DNA of 64,000 nt, from assembly GCA_934486825.1 (NCBI GenBank), contig CAKSQF010000002.1, positions 1 through 64,000 of the forward strand. The letters run 5' to 3'. Shown in pieces: positions 51,559-60,528 of the stretch. The translations under genes were made by a program, and so were the position numbers. The stretch is from an uncultured Eubacteriales bacterium. Its GTDB lineage: Bacteria > Bacillota > Clostridia > Oscillospirales > CAG-272. The stretch's first letter is position 1, and every line of letters begins with the position of its first letter. The notes below the pieces were generated by a model. It saw only the letters and a list, made by a program, of their open reading frames with translations, did not search any database and was not told the origin of the DNA.

Positions 51559-52335
51559 TCAGTTCTTCATAAGAAAATCGATTGCCTTTGCAATTTCCCG
51601 ATCCCAGTAAAACCATTCGTGACGACCGGGCGATTCATTCAGCGACAGATCAAAGCCGCCGTCTTTGAGTATGTTTCCGAGGGCGATCGTCTCGGGATAA
51701 AGAGAATCCTCGGTTCCGCACCAGAGGTAGACACGGGGCTTCGGTCCGTTGCCTTCGGCTACCTTTCTCGCAAGGCTGAAGACATCGTTGACCGAGCCTC
51801 TGACATTTTCCTTTGAGCCGAATACCGCAACCATGTTGGCATTGTCGTAGGGACATCTGTCAAATCTTTTTTCGACATCGTAAGCCCCCGAAAGTCCCGC
51901 GCATCCCGCAAATGCTTCGGGCATGGCAAGAGCGATTTTCAACGCTCCGTAGCCGCCCATCGACAGACCGGCAATATAATTGTCTTCGCGCCTGTCACTC
52001 ATCTGCCTGAACATGGCTCTGCAAATCGCAGGAATTTCTTTTGATATGTATTCCATGTACCTGTCGCCGGATACCGCATCGGTGTACCAGCTTTTGTGGG
52101 CAGCCGGCATGACGACCGCTATGTTTTTTCCGGCAACATACCTTTCGATCGATGTGCGCCTTGACCATATCGTGTGATCGTCCGAAAGCCCGTGGAGAAG
52201 AAAAAGCGTTTTGCAGTGTGCGCCATCCGATGAAGCCATGCCGATCTGTGTTTTTGCCGACTGCGGAAGTATAACATTCATTGTCATTGCCATTCCGAGA
52301 ACATCGGAATGAAAGTTTACGCTCAGAAATGCCAT
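51559..52335 (-). CDS. Esterase D/feruloyl-esterase-like alpha/beta hydrolase
   Basis: A 258-residue cytosolic hydrolase. The oxyanion region is FLLHGLSDDHTIW, the nucleophile is in AGLSMGGYGAL, and the terminal His is in PGRHEWFYWD. The pattern is that of the esterase D group, including the tributyrin esterase EstA and S-formylglutathione hydrolase. Substrate probably short acyl esters. ATG 52335 (MAFLSVNFHS) has AAGGAAGG upstream. It is divergent from argS. Confidence 0.87.
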   Translation of the reverse strand: MAFLSVNFHSDVLGMAMTMNVILPQSAKTQIGMASSDGAHCKTLFLLHGLSDDHTIWSRRTSIERYVAGKNIAVVMPAAHKSWYTDAVSGDRYMEYISKEIPAICRAMFRQMSDRREDNYIAGLSMGGYGALKIALAMPEAFAGCAGLSGAYDVEKRFDRCPYDNANMVAVFGSKENVRGSVNDVFSLARKVAEGNGPKPRVYLWCGTEDSLYPETIALGNILKDGGFDLSLNESPGRHEWFYWDREIAKAIDFLMKN

Positions 52336-52444
52336 TTTGTATCGCCTTCCTTGTAAGTTATCATGATTATAGGCTGATTGTAACACATAAAACACTTTTT
52401 TTCAATAGATTTTACTTAAAACCGCAAAAAAAATAAAAAATGTA

Positions 52445-52473
52445 TTGAAACCCGATTGCCGTTGTGCTATAAT
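52445..52473 (+). promoter_or_regulatory. Promoter of argS-yebC
   Basis: TTGAAA (52445-52450), 17-bp spacer, TATAAT (52468-52473). The leader to ATG 52540 is short, and no T-box is present. Confidence 0.8.
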
Positions 52474-52539
52474 GTAATGTATTTATCTGCTTTCGTGCTT
52501 GATATAAAACAATATACAATAAGTCAGAAGGATGTTTCT

Positions 52540-54258
52540 ATGCAGAAATTCAAAAACCAACTCGCAGCGGCGATCTCGGACGCCGTCTGTAAAACGGCGG
52601 GCGATAATGTGTGCGGCGCGGAGGATATCTGCGCAATGCTTGAATATCCGCCCGATCCGACGATGGGAGATATTGCACTGCCTTGCTTCAGATTTTCAAA
52701 GCTCCTGCGTAAGGCTCCGCCCGTGATTGCCGCGGCTCTCGCAGAGGATGCCGGGATAAAGAACGTTGACGGAGTAGGGTCGGTAAATGTCTCGGGCGGC
52801 TATCTCAATTTCAGAATATCGGACGGTTACTACGAAAAGAATGTGATTCCCGAGATACTTGAAAAGGGAGCCGATTACGGCAGATCGGATATCGGAAAAG
52901 GAAAAACGGTCGTGCTTGATTATTCTTCTCCGAATGTTGCAAAGCCGTTTCATATCGGACATCTCGGAACCACCGTTATCGGTCATTCGTTGAAGAAGCT
53001 GCACGAATTTTGCGGCTATAACTGTGTCGGAATAAATCATCTCGGTGACTGGGGAACGCAGTTCGGCAAGCTGATTGTCGCCTACCGTAAGTGGGGAAGC
53101 GAAAAAGAGGTTGAAAAAGACGGGATAGACGGTCTTGTCGGACTCTATGTCAGATTTCATGAGGAAGCCGATAAGGATCCGTCGCTCAATGACCTTGCGC
53201 GCGCCGAGTTTGCAAAGCTTGAACATCACGATCCCGACAATATAAAACTGTGGAAATGGTTTATAGAGCTTTCGCTTGCCGAATATAAGAAAACCTACGA
53301 CCAGCTCGGAATAACATTTGATTCGTATAACGGCGAATCCTTCTATACCGATAAGATGCCCGAGCAGGTTGAGAAGCTCCGCAGTATGGGACTACTTAAA
53401 CTTGACGACGGCGCTTCGGTCGTTGATCTGTCTGAGTACGATATGCCGGTCTGTCTTATACTGAAGCGGGACGGCTCGACGCTTTATCCGACGCGTGATA
53501 TTGCGGCGGCGGTCTACCGTAAGCGCACATATAATTTCGATAAGTGTATATATGTTACCTCGTCACAGCAGAGTCTCCATTTTGCGCAGTGGTTCAAGGT
53601 CGTAGAGCTCATGGGCTATGACTGGTATGATGAACTTGTCCATGTCCCTTACGGAACGGTCAGTATTGACGGCGTGAAGCTGTCAACAAGACACGGAAAC
53701 GTCGTGCTTCTGCGGGATGTGTTCGAAGCGGCGATAGAGAAGGTGACAAAGGTTATCGACGAAAAGAATCCCGGTCTTGAAAACAAAAAAGAAACAGCCG
53801 AGGCGGTCGGCGTCGGTGCAATCGTTTTCTATTATCTGATGAATAACCGTATAAAGGATATAAGCTTCAGAATGGACGACGCGCTTTCGTTTGACGGAAA
53901 TACCGGACCGTATGTGCAGTACACATATGCGCGTACATGTTCACTGCTTGAAAAGTCTGCCGAGGTCTGCGGAGACAGGATAAAGATAACATCGTCGTAT
54001 GAAGCGGAGCTTGCAAAGGTGCTTTCGCAGTTTTCCGAAACGGTGCTCCGCGCGGTCGCCGAATATGAGCCGTCTGTAATTACAAGGTATATTCTTGCGG
54101 TATCGACCGCCTTCAATCGTTTTTATCATGAGTGTCCCATTCTTTCGGCGGAAGATGAGGACGTAAGAAATACGAGGACCGCGCTTACAAAGGCGACAAA
54201 TACCGTTCTTCACAGCGCACTGCCGCTTATATGCCTTAAAACGCCGGAAAAAATTTAA
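52540..54258 (+). CDS. argS: Arginyl-tRNA synthetase
   Basis: A 572-residue class I synthetase. It has the N-terminal Add1 domain, the HIGH motif in SSPNVAKPFHIGHL, HLGDWGTQFG, the KMSKS-equivalent KLSTRHGNVV, and a DALR anticodon-binding domain at the C-terminus (TGPYVQYTYARTCSL). ATG 52540 has AGAAGGATG upstream. yebC follows after 30 bp. Confidence 0.94.
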   Translation: MQKFKNQLAAAISDAVCKTAGDNVCGAEDICAMLEYPPDPTMGDIALPCFRFSKLLRKAPPVIAAALAEDAGIKNVDGVGSVNVSGGYLNFRISDGYYEKNVIPEILEKGADYGRSDIGKGKTVVLDYSSPNVAKPFHIGHLGTTVIGHSLKKLHEFCGYNCVGINHLGDWGTQFGKLIVAYRKWGSEKEVEKDGIDGLVGLYVRFHEEADKDPSLNDLARAEFAKLEHHDPDNIKLWKWFIELSLAEYKKTYDQLGITFDSYNGESFYTDKMPEQVEKLRSMGLLKLDDGASVVDLSEYDMPVCLILKRDGSTLYPTRDIAAAVYRKRTYNFDKCIYVTSSQQSLHFAQWFKVVELMGYDWYDELVHVPYGTVSIDGVKLSTRHGNVVLLRDVFEAAIEKVTKVIDEKNPGLENKKETAEAVGVGAIVFYYLMNNRIKDISFRMDDALSFDGNTGPYVQYTYARTCSLLEKSAEVCGDRIKITSSYEAELAKVLSQFSETVLRAVAEYEPSVITRYILAVSTAFNRFYHECPILSAEDEDVRNTRTALTKATNTVLHSALPLICLKTPEKI

Positions 54259-54288
54259 CTAAGGAAATACAAAAGGAGATTTCAGAGT

Positions 54289-55014
54289 ATGTCAGGACAT
54301 AGCAAATGGAAAAATATAATGCATAAAAAAGAAAAGACCGACGCACAAAGGGCAAAGGTTTTTACAAAGGTCGGTAAGGAAATATCGATCGCGGTAAGAG
54401 AAGGCGGAGCCGATCCCACATCAAATACAAAACTCCGTGACCTTATTGCCAAAGCAAAGAGCCTCAATGTGCCGAACGACAATATAAAGCGTATTATCGA
54501 TAAGGCGGGCGCGGACGGAGTCGTGTATGAGGAGTATACCTATGAAGGCTACGGCCCCGCGGGGGTTGCGGTCATTGTTACTACCGCAACCGATAAAAAG
54601 ACAAGGACCGCGGGGAACGTCCGTCACTATTTCGATAAGTTCGGCGGAAATATGGGCGCACAGGGATGCGTCAGCTTCATGTTCTCGGATAAGGGACTCA
54701 TCGTGATAAACAACGAAGACGGCGACTATGACGAGGATAAGGTCATGGAGGACGCACTTGAGGCAGGAGCAGCCGATTTTATTTCGGACGGCGATCTGTT
54801 TGAGATATATACCGAGCCTGAGGATCTTGACGCCGTCAAATCCGCTCTTGAAGGTAAATATACATTTGATTCCGCAGAGGTTACAAAGGTTCCCTCGTCC
54901 TACGTTACACTTGAAAACGAGGACGATATAAAGAATATGGAAAACCTGATCGAATCGCTTGAAGATGATGACGATGTTCAGGATGTTTATCATAACTGGG
55001 AAACAAACGACTGA
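54289..55014 (+). CDS. yebC: YebC/PmpR-family protein
   Basis: A 241-residue protein with the invariant start SGHSKWKNIMHKK and the GADPTSNTKLRDLI and GYGPAGVAVIV motifs. Long called a transcriptional regulator, the family has more recently been linked to ribosomal translation of proline-rich stretches, as for mitochondrial TACO1. It is cotranscribed with argS, supporting a translation role. GGAG lies 10 bases before the ATG. Confidence 0.93.
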   Translation: MSGHSKWKNIMHKKEKTDAQRAKVFTKVGKEISIAVREGGADPTSNTKLRDLIAKAKSLNVPNDNIKRIIDKAGADGVVYEEYTYEGYGPAGVAVIVTTATDKKTRTAGNVRHYFDKFGGNMGAQGCVSFMFSDKGLIVINNEDGDYDEDKVMEDALEAGAADFISDGDLFEIYTEPEDLDAVKSALEGKYTFDSAEVTKVPSSYVTLENEDDIKNMENLIESLEDDDDVQDVYHNWETND

Positions 55015-55016
55015 TA

Positions 55017-55059
55017 AAAAAACATCGGTTTGCACATTCCGTGCAAACCGATGTTTTTT
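55017..55059. terminator. Strong bidirectional terminator after yebC
   Basis: A perfect 19-bp stem (55017-55035 with 55041-55059, loop ATTCC) with A-run and T-run flanks. Confidence 0.9.
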
Positions 55060-55781
55060 TATTTTAAGTAGCTTTGTATGCCGTCGCAGACCGACGACGC
55101 AAATTTTTTCTGCCATGTCGGATCAAGCATGTTTTTCAGATCGGCTTCGTTTGTCATGAATCCGACCTCAATAAGACATGCGGGCATTTTCGTTGCGGTC
55201 ACGGCATACAGGTCGGCTTCGTTTTTTATGATCGGAGCCTTGCCGAATCCCGATTCGATTGCACCCGAAAGCTTTTCGGCAAGCCGTTTGTTGGAACTGC
55301 CGTTGTTGCCTTTGTTGTAATAGAGGCGGGTTCCGCTTACCGAGCTGTCGGTAAACGAGTTGCAGTGGATGCTAAGATACATGCCGTAGCCCTTGCGGTT
55401 GGCAAACTTTACGCGCTGTACGATGCCGCATTTTCCGTCATCATCAAAGCCGGCAGTCGGCTCTTCACCGTCAGCCGCCCGTGCGAGGATTACGTCAAAG
55501 CCGCGCGACCTCAGATCGTCGGCGATAAGCAGTACAATGGCATAGTTTATGTCCTTTTCGTATATCTCACTGCCGTCATCGGCTTTGAACGGGGAGATCG
55601 CCCCGACATCCCCGACGCCGTGACCGGCGTCGAGGCATATGGTAATCGGTTCGCCCGTCTGACCGCCCGTGTTCTCCGTGTGTCCCGCGCATGATGTCAG
55701 AACAAAGATCACGGAAAGCAGCAGGGCAAGCAGTGCGGGAAACTTTATGCTTTTTTGTCCTGAATTTTTGAAATCCTTCAT
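55059..55781 (-). CDS. N-acetylmuramoyl-L-alanine amidase lipoprotein (Amidase_3)
   Basis: A 240-residue lipoprotein (lipobox LTSC, Cys near residue 31) with an Amidase_3 zinc hydrolase domain. Zinc ligands are His in CLDAGHG, Glu in YEKDINY and His in LSIHCNS; the catalytic Glu is in CLIEVGFMTNEADL. It cleaves the bond between muramic acid and L-alanine in peptidoglycan. It starts seven bases after the ABC permease stop, so it is the last gene of the GntR-ABC operon, an unusual partner. Confidence 0.9.
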   Translation of the reverse strand: MKDFKNSGQKSIKFPALLALLLSVIFVLTSCAGHTENTGGQTGEPITICLDAGHGVGDVGAISPFKADDGSEIYEKDINYAIVLLIADDLRSRGFDVILARAADGEEPTAGFDDDGKCGIVQRVKFANRKGYGMYLSIHCNSFTDSSVSGTRLYYNKGNNGSSNKRLAEKLSGAIESGFGKAPIIKNEADLYAVTATKMPACLIEVGFMTNEADLKNMLDPTWQKKFASSVCDGIQSYLK

Positions 55782-55787
55782 AATTTG

Positions 55788-58001
55788 TCAGTCCTCGTAG
55801 ATGTCCTTCCCGTTTGATTCCTCGTAGATGTCCTTCCCGTTTGATGCCGCGTACTTGTCGATAAGCTTGGCAAGTTCTGTCGGGTCGATTCCTCTGATGC
55901 TTGCAATGCAGTTTTCTATGTCATAGTACGAGCCTTCGAAATCGACAAAGATGAAGTTTTCACCGTAGACCGGCGCATCGTTTGTGATCTTGTCGCGCAT
56001 ATCCGAGACGAAATTGTCAAGTATGATTCTGTCTTTTTTGTCTCTGCCGATCGATACCCAGAAGTTTCTGGTTTCGTATCTGCCGAGTTCGGAGTCGAAA
56101 ATGTTCACCGATATGTTGACAAAAAGCATCTGATCGCCGAGTTCTTTGTCTATGATTTCATTTATCCGTCCGATTGTTTTGTCAAAATCGGTTGAGGAAC
56201 GTGACGATACATAGCTCATCCATTTGCCGTAGGTCTTCGGCAGAACGCCTCCGTTTACCGGGAATGTCACGCGGAGCAGCTTGTTGTTGAGATAGACACC
56301 GATCACAATGTTGAAACTCAGACGGTTTGTTGATTCGGTGTTTGTGCTTACAAGATAATCGTACCATTCGTTGTAGTCCAGCCCTGCAACCTCTTCTCTG
56401 AGTGTGTTGTAAAAATCCTCGTAATCCTTTTTGGTGAGATCATACAGCCCGGACATGTAGGAACCGTCGATGTAGCCGATGTTTTGGTATTCGGGAAGAG
56501 CTGTAAATTCGCTTCTGTAATCATCGTTGTTGAAGCAGGCTTCGTTTATTCTGTTGTATTCGTCGGTCTTCATCCGTACCATGCGGTAATGACTGCCGCT
56601 TGATGTGTTGATTATCAGCTTGATTCTGACCATGTCAGGCTGATATTCGAAACGTGATTCGTCGTTTTTGATCGAAGCGATGTTGTCGGCAAGCCGCTCT
56701 GCTACGAGTTTCTTTATTTCGGGATCGGTGATCTTGTATCCCGCCTGCTTTTTCTGCATGTATGCGATATAGTCGATCGTACCGTCGTAATATCTGGCAA
56801 ATTCGTCGTTGACCAACTCAACGCTCTTTATCTCGTCGGCAGACGGAGAAAATGAGAGCGCAATATTTCTTGCGGCAAAACCGCTGATAATGAGAAGCGC
56901 ATTAAGTGCGGCAACTATAAAAAGACAGGGAATTGCGCGGGCAAGATTTCTGAATTTCTTTGTCGTTATAAGCTCGTATGCGAAATAAACGATTATTGCG
57001 AAAGCGTATATGATCGCCGCAGTCACAATGACCGAACTGTCAAGACTGCCGATAGATGATATTATCAGAAATGCGGGGATTATGCATATGACCATTGTCA
57101 CGGCAGAACGGTATACAGCCTGCAAAATGCGGTTGGGAGCCGACATTGCCGCCGCTTCGCTCTTTCTTCTGACAAAGAGCAGTGCCGCAAGGACGGCGTA
57201 TATTACCGCAAGCAGCGTGGTGTAAATCAGCGCACTCGGGCTGAAATAGAGATCAAGATAATCGGTGCGGTTGAATGTTACCGTTTTCAGAACGACATCG
57301 GTTAGAATGTTGTAGCCGAATCCCGACATCGGGAAAACATGCCCGGTTACAAGAATCGAAAGTGAAGATGCGACCGCTCTGTCGGCGAGGAAATAGAAGA
57401 ATCTCGGAAGAAAGAGGAGGAGTACCGTAAGGATCAGGTTCGTCATGACCGTTCCGGTAATCGACATTGCGAGTGCGGTAGCCGCGATGACAAGCAATGA
57501 GGCAACAAAGCATCCTATCGCATACTTGATAAGCTGGCTGTAAAGCGGGATGAAGTATTTGCCGAAGATGGTGTATACGAGCGAGCTTATGAGCGATGTC
57601 GAGATAATTATTGCGGCAATCCATGTGACGATCGCAAGAAAAAACGAGGTGAACAGGCAGAGGCGCGTGTGAGGAACCGAGTGCCAGAAGTCGGAGGTGT
57701 TGCGCTTGTTGAGAAATCCGAACAGAGACAGCGTCATGATCGGCGCAATAAGCATGAAAACGAAGAAGAGAAGCGGATTCATCGTAAATGCATTCGCCGT
57801 CACCTTTGTTATAGCCGAAATATCGGTTACGTCGTATCTTGCCGAATTTGTAAGTCTTATAATGAATGTTCCGATCGGATAGACGATCGAGACGAATGTC
57901 AGAACTATGAACGAAAGGATTCCGATAAGACGCGTCTGACGTATCCCCTCAAAGTAGAGACCGGGACTGAAAATTTTTCTGTTTTTCACTTTTATGACCA
58001 T
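55788..58001 (-). CDS. ABC-2-type permease with large extracytoplasmic domain
   Basis: A 737-residue protein. Residues about 1-390 have roughly nine to eleven membrane helices, with TSDFWHSVPHTRLCLF typical of YtrC/YtrD-like permeases; a soluble domain of about 340 residues of unknown fold follows. The last 18 residues are a 9-residue unit repeated twice (SNGKDIYEE, SNGKDIYED). It pairs with the ATPase at 58109-59002 under a GntR/YtrA regulator, the arrangement of antibiotic- or envelope-responsive exporters. The ATG at 58001 has AAAGGA directly adjacent, so a GTG four codons later is possible. Confidence 0.78.
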   Translation of the reverse strand: MVIKVKNRKIFSPGLYFEGIRQTRLIGILSFIVLTFVSIVYPIGTFIIRLTNSARYDVTDISAITKVTANAFTMNPLLFFVFMLIAPIMTLSLFGFLNKRNTSDFWHSVPHTRLCLFTSFFLAIVTWIAAIIISTSLISSLVYTIFGKYFIPLYSQLIKYAIGCFVASLLVIAATALAMSITGTVMTNLILTVLLLFLPRFFYFLADRAVASSLSILVTGHVFPMSGFGYNILTDVVLKTVTFNRTDYLDLYFSPSALIYTTLLAVIYAVLAALLFVRRKSEAAAMSAPNRILQAVYRSAVTMVICIIPAFLIISSIGSLDSSVIVTAAIIYAFAIIVYFAYELITTKKFRNLARAIPCLFIVAALNALLIISGFAARNIALSFSPSADEIKSVELVNDEFARYYDGTIDYIAYMQKKQAGYKITDPEIKKLVAERLADNIASIKNDESRFEYQPDMVRIKLIINTSSGSHYRMVRMKTDEYNRINEACFNNDDYRSEFTALPEYQNIGYIDGSYMSGLYDLTKKDYEDFYNTLREEVAGLDYNEWYDYLVSTNTESTNRLSFNIVIGVYLNNKLLRVTFPVNGGVLPKTYGKWMSYVSSRSSTDFDKTIGRINEIIDKELGDQMLFVNISVNIFDSELGRYETRNFWVSIGRDKKDRIILDNFVSDMRDKITNDAPVYGENFIFVDFEGSYYDIENCIASIRGIDPTELAKLIDKYAASNGKDIYEESNGKDIYED
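55792..55845. repeat. 27-bp tandem duplication in the permease 3' end
   Basis: Two identical or nearly identical 27-bp units (55792-55818 and 55819-55845) encode the C-terminal 9-residue repeat of the permease. Recent duplication is likely. Confidence 0.9.
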
Positions 58002-58108
58002 TCCTTTCTTGGAATCTGTGCCGATAAAATCAGATCATATATTTGATCCGAAAAGCACAGACTGAGCTTGAAAATATCTTACAGAATGTATGTTTTGACC
58101 TCTGCCCG

Positions 58109-59002
58109 TTAATCCAGATTGAATTTGTAGCCGAGTGCTTCCATTTCGTAGGTGAATACTTCTTCCAGCGAAAGCGGCAGGATGTCAAGTACAAGCGGAT
58201 GCATTGCGGCAAGCTTTGCGGCGGTTTCGTCGCGGTCGCCTCTGACGATCATGTTTGATACCGAACCGTGCTTTGTAAAATGGAGAATGTCAATGCCGTC
58301 GAATTTGCTCTTGTCATAATCTCCGGCAAATGCGATCTGTATTTTGAATTGTGCGGTTTTCAGATTCTGTATGTCGCTTTCGAGAACAAGCCCGCCCTTG
58401 TGGAGAAGCGCAAGCTGATCGCAGGTGTCCTCAAGCTCGCGGAGCGAATGTGATGTAATTATTGCCGATGCACTGCGTTCGATCACGTCATCGCATATAA
58501 GCTTCTTTACGTAGTTTCTCATTACAGGATCAAGCCCGTCAAAGGTTTCGTCAAAGAAAATGTAATCGGGACGGCAGGCAAGCGCAAGAGCGGTCGCCGC
58601 CTGACGCTTCATACCCTTGGAAAAAGTACCGATCGGCTTTTTCTGGTCGAGACCGAAGGTACCGGTAAGCTCATCAAGCCGCTTTTTGTCAAATGACCCG
58701 TATACACTGCGGTAAAGCTCCGCCATGCGGGTAATGGTCGCACCCGGCAGAAAATAAAGCTCGTCGGGTACATATGCGATCCTTCTTTTTATGTCGGGAT
58801 TGTCCCATATGGGCTGACCGTCTATGGTTGCCTCGCCGCTGTCCTGCCTGTATACCCCGGCAAGTATGCGGATGAATGTCGATTTTCCTGCTCCGTTTGA
58901 TCCGACCATGCCGTATATACAGCCGTCGTTTATCGTACAGCTTATCTTTTCAAGCGCCGTGAAGCTGTCGAATTTTTTTGTCAGATTTGTTGCTTTGATC
59001 AT
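58109..59002 (-). CDS. ABC transporter ATP-binding protein (BcrA/YtrB-like)
   Basis: A 297-residue ATPase with Walker A GSNGAGKST, a divergent signature FSKGMKRQ, Walker B YIFFDETFDGLD and the switch His in ITSHSLREL. The C-terminal 80 residues are the regulatory extension typical of BcrA/YtrB-type exporters. It overlaps the gntR stop by four bases (ATGA). It energises the permease that follows after a 107-bp gap. Confidence 0.9.
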   Translation of the reverse strand: MIKATNLTKKFDSFTALEKISCTINDGCIYGMVGSNGAGKSTFIRILAGVYRQDSGEATIDGQPIWDNPDIKRRIAYVPDELYFLPGATITRMAELYRSVYGSFDKKRLDELTGTFGLDQKKPIGTFSKGMKRQAATALALACRPDYIFFDETFDGLDPVMRNYVKKLICDDVIERSASAIITSHSLRELEDTCDQLALLHKGGLVLESDIQNLKTAQFKIQIAFAGDYDKSKFDGIDILHFTKHGSVSNMIVRGDRDETAAKLAAMHPLVLDILPLSLEEVFTYEMEALGYKFNLD

Positions 59003-59403
59003 TTTTCGGTGTCTCCTTCCTTATTTGTGCCTTGACCGATGTTTTCAAACGCATCATCAATAAGCCTGTATAGCTCGGATTTCGTGACCCCCGCCATCGC
59101 CATGTTGTGAATTGTGCCGCGGAGTTCATCAAATTTGTGCTTTGCCGAGCTGTGAAGTATGTCAAAAGCATTTTCGCATACGAAATATCCCTTTCCGGGG
59201 ACGGCTCTTATCACACCTCTTTTGTCAAGATCCGAATATGCCTTCAGAATTGTGTTCGGATTGATCGAAAGCTCAATCGACATGCTTCTGACCGACGGCA
59301 ATTGTTCACCCGGCTTCATAATGCCCGACAGTATGAACTTTTCAAGCTGTTTTTGTATCTGTTCGTACACCGGAGTTCTCGACAGAGCATCTATCGTGAA
59401 CAT
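58999..59403 (-). CDS. GntR-family regulator, YtrA subfamily
   Basis: A 134-residue protein with a winged helix-turn-helix (PVYEQIQKQLEKFILSG, LPSVRSMSIELSINPNTILKAYSDL, GKGYFV) and only a short C-terminal dimer region, as in the YtrA subgroup that controls ABC exporters. It is the first gene of the operon, and a perfect 9-bp inverted repeat lies over its transcription start, consistent with autorepression. Confidence 0.92.
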   Translation of the reverse strand: MFTIDALSRTPVYEQIQKQLEKFILSGIMKPGEQLPSVRSMSIELSINPNTILKAYSDLDKRGVIRAVPGKGYFVCENAFDILHSSAKHKFDELRGTIHNMAMAGVTKSELYRLIDDAFENIGQGTNKEGDTEK

Positions 59404-59422
59404 CAGATTACCCCTTTCCGTA

Positions 59423-59482
59423 CTAACTGTATTATCATAAATAGTACAGTTAGATCATACTGCAATATTATATGTTTGTCAA
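59423..59482 (-). promoter_or_regulatory. gntR operon promoter and operator
   Basis: On the minus strand TTGACA (59482-59477), 17-bp spacer, TATGAT (59459-59454). Immediately downstream is a perfect inverted repeat, CTAACTGTA (59423-59431) and TACAGTTAG (59445-59453), separated by 13 bp and covering the start site. It is the probable YtrA-type operator. Confidence 0.82.
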
Positions 59483-59532
59483 TAGGAAATATGAAAAAAG
59501 TCATCGCGTTAATAATTTGTTTACAAACAGTA

Positions 59533-59564
59533 AAGCGGCTGCACTCTTCCGGGTGCAACCGCTT
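59533..59564 (-). terminator. Inverted repeat after the SDR gene
   Basis: AAGCGGCTGCAC (59533-59544) pairs with GTGCAACCGCTT (59553-59564), one mismatch and an 8-base loop. The T-tail is poor, so this is a tentative terminator. Confidence 0.5.
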
Positions 59565-59603
59565 TTGGGAATCCGTGAGCGTTCGATCGGTGCCGTCCGC
59601 TTT

Positions 59604-60365
59604 TTATCTGATTTTGAGCCAGACCTTCATGACGAGGCTGTGCGGAAGTATTTTTGACAGTAGCCTTGCGGCTTTTATTGTTCCGCCGTATACCGAGACA
59701 TCCTTGCCCTTTTCTGCATCCGAAAGCGCACGTTTTACAACGTCGGGAGCCTTGTACATCGGTCTGAAATTTCTGCATGCGGTCGGATCGCCCGATTTTT
59801 CCGCAACAGAAAAAAATTCGGTGTCAACATATCCGGGGCATACTGTGGTAACCGAGATGCCGTCTTTTTTCAGCTCGCGGCTGAGCGCACGCCCGAAATG
59901 GAGAACGAACGCCTTTGTCGAAGCGTATACGTTGAATTCGGGAAGCGGCTGAAATGCCGATTGCGATCCCATAAGTATTATCTGCGAGCCGTTTTTAAGA
60001 AAGGGAAGTGCAAGGCGTACAGTGCGCATAAGTCCGAGAATGTTGACGTTTACCTCAGCCTCCATGTCGCTCTCGCTGTTGTTTGCGAACGATCCGTATT
60101 TTCCGAATCCCGCGGCTGCAACGAGAGTCGTTATTGCCCCGACACTGTCGCTTTTCAGTCTGTCTGTTATATTTGCGAAGGTGTTTTCGTCCGAAAGATC
60201 GGCTGTTATCGGTATTATCATGTCACCGAGCTCGTTTTTAAGCTCGGCAAGCTTTCCTTCACGCCGTGCTATGCAGTATATACGGTTGTAGCCGGCGCGT
60301 GCAAGCTGTCTTGCAAACTCGCGTCCGATTCCGGACGACGCACCTGTAATCAAAGCGGTTTTCAT
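59604..60365 (-). CDS. Short-chain dehydrogenase/reductase
   Basis: A 253-residue classical SDR with cofactor motif TGASSGIG, VAAAGFG in place of NNAG, catalytic Ser in MGSQSAF and YASTK with Tyr and Lys. The C-terminal tail is longer and hydrophobic (KILPHSLVMKVWLK). NAD or NADP specificity and substrate are not clear; Arg after the glycine motif (IARR) favours NADP. It is monocistronic and divergent from ylxM. Confidence 0.88.
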   Translation of the reverse strand: MKTALITGASSGIGREFARQLARAGYNRIYCIARREGKLAELKNELGDMIIPITADLSDENTFANITDRLKSDSVGAITTLVAAAGFGKYGSFANNSESDMEAEVNVNILGLMRTVRLALPFLKNGSQIILMGSQSAFQPLPEFNVYASTKAFVLHFGRALSRELKKDGISVTTVCPGYVDTEFFSVAEKSGDPTACRNFRPMYKAPDVVKRALSDAEKGKDVSVYGGTIKAARLLSKILPHSLVMKVWLKIR

Positions 60366-60463
60366 GATTTGTCATATCCTTTCATTTTTTTATATTGTAT
60401 CACTGTTTGACGGTACGGTCAATAGATAAATCCGGACGGTCGGAAGTTTTTTTGCAAAACCAC

Positions 60464-60492
60464 TTGACAAAATGTACCGTCTGTGATATAAT
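60464..60492 (+). promoter_or_regulatory. Consensus promoter of ylxM-ffh-rpsP-khpA
   Basis: TTGACA (60464-60469), 17-bp spacer, TATAAT (60487-60492). Confidence 0.88.
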
Positions 60493-60520
60493 CCCTGTAA
60501 AGTATATTGCTTTACAGGGA
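60492..60520 (+). promoter_or_regulatory. 5' leader hairpin that includes the ylxM SD
   Basis: TCCCTGTAAAG (60492-60502) pairs perfectly with CTTTACAGGGA (60510-60520). The 3' arm contains the AGGGA that begins the ylxM SD (AGGGAACGG before ATG 60529), so folding would hide it. The same repeat could be a DNA operator at the start site. Confidence 0.65.
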
Positions 60521-60528
60521 ACGGCAAA

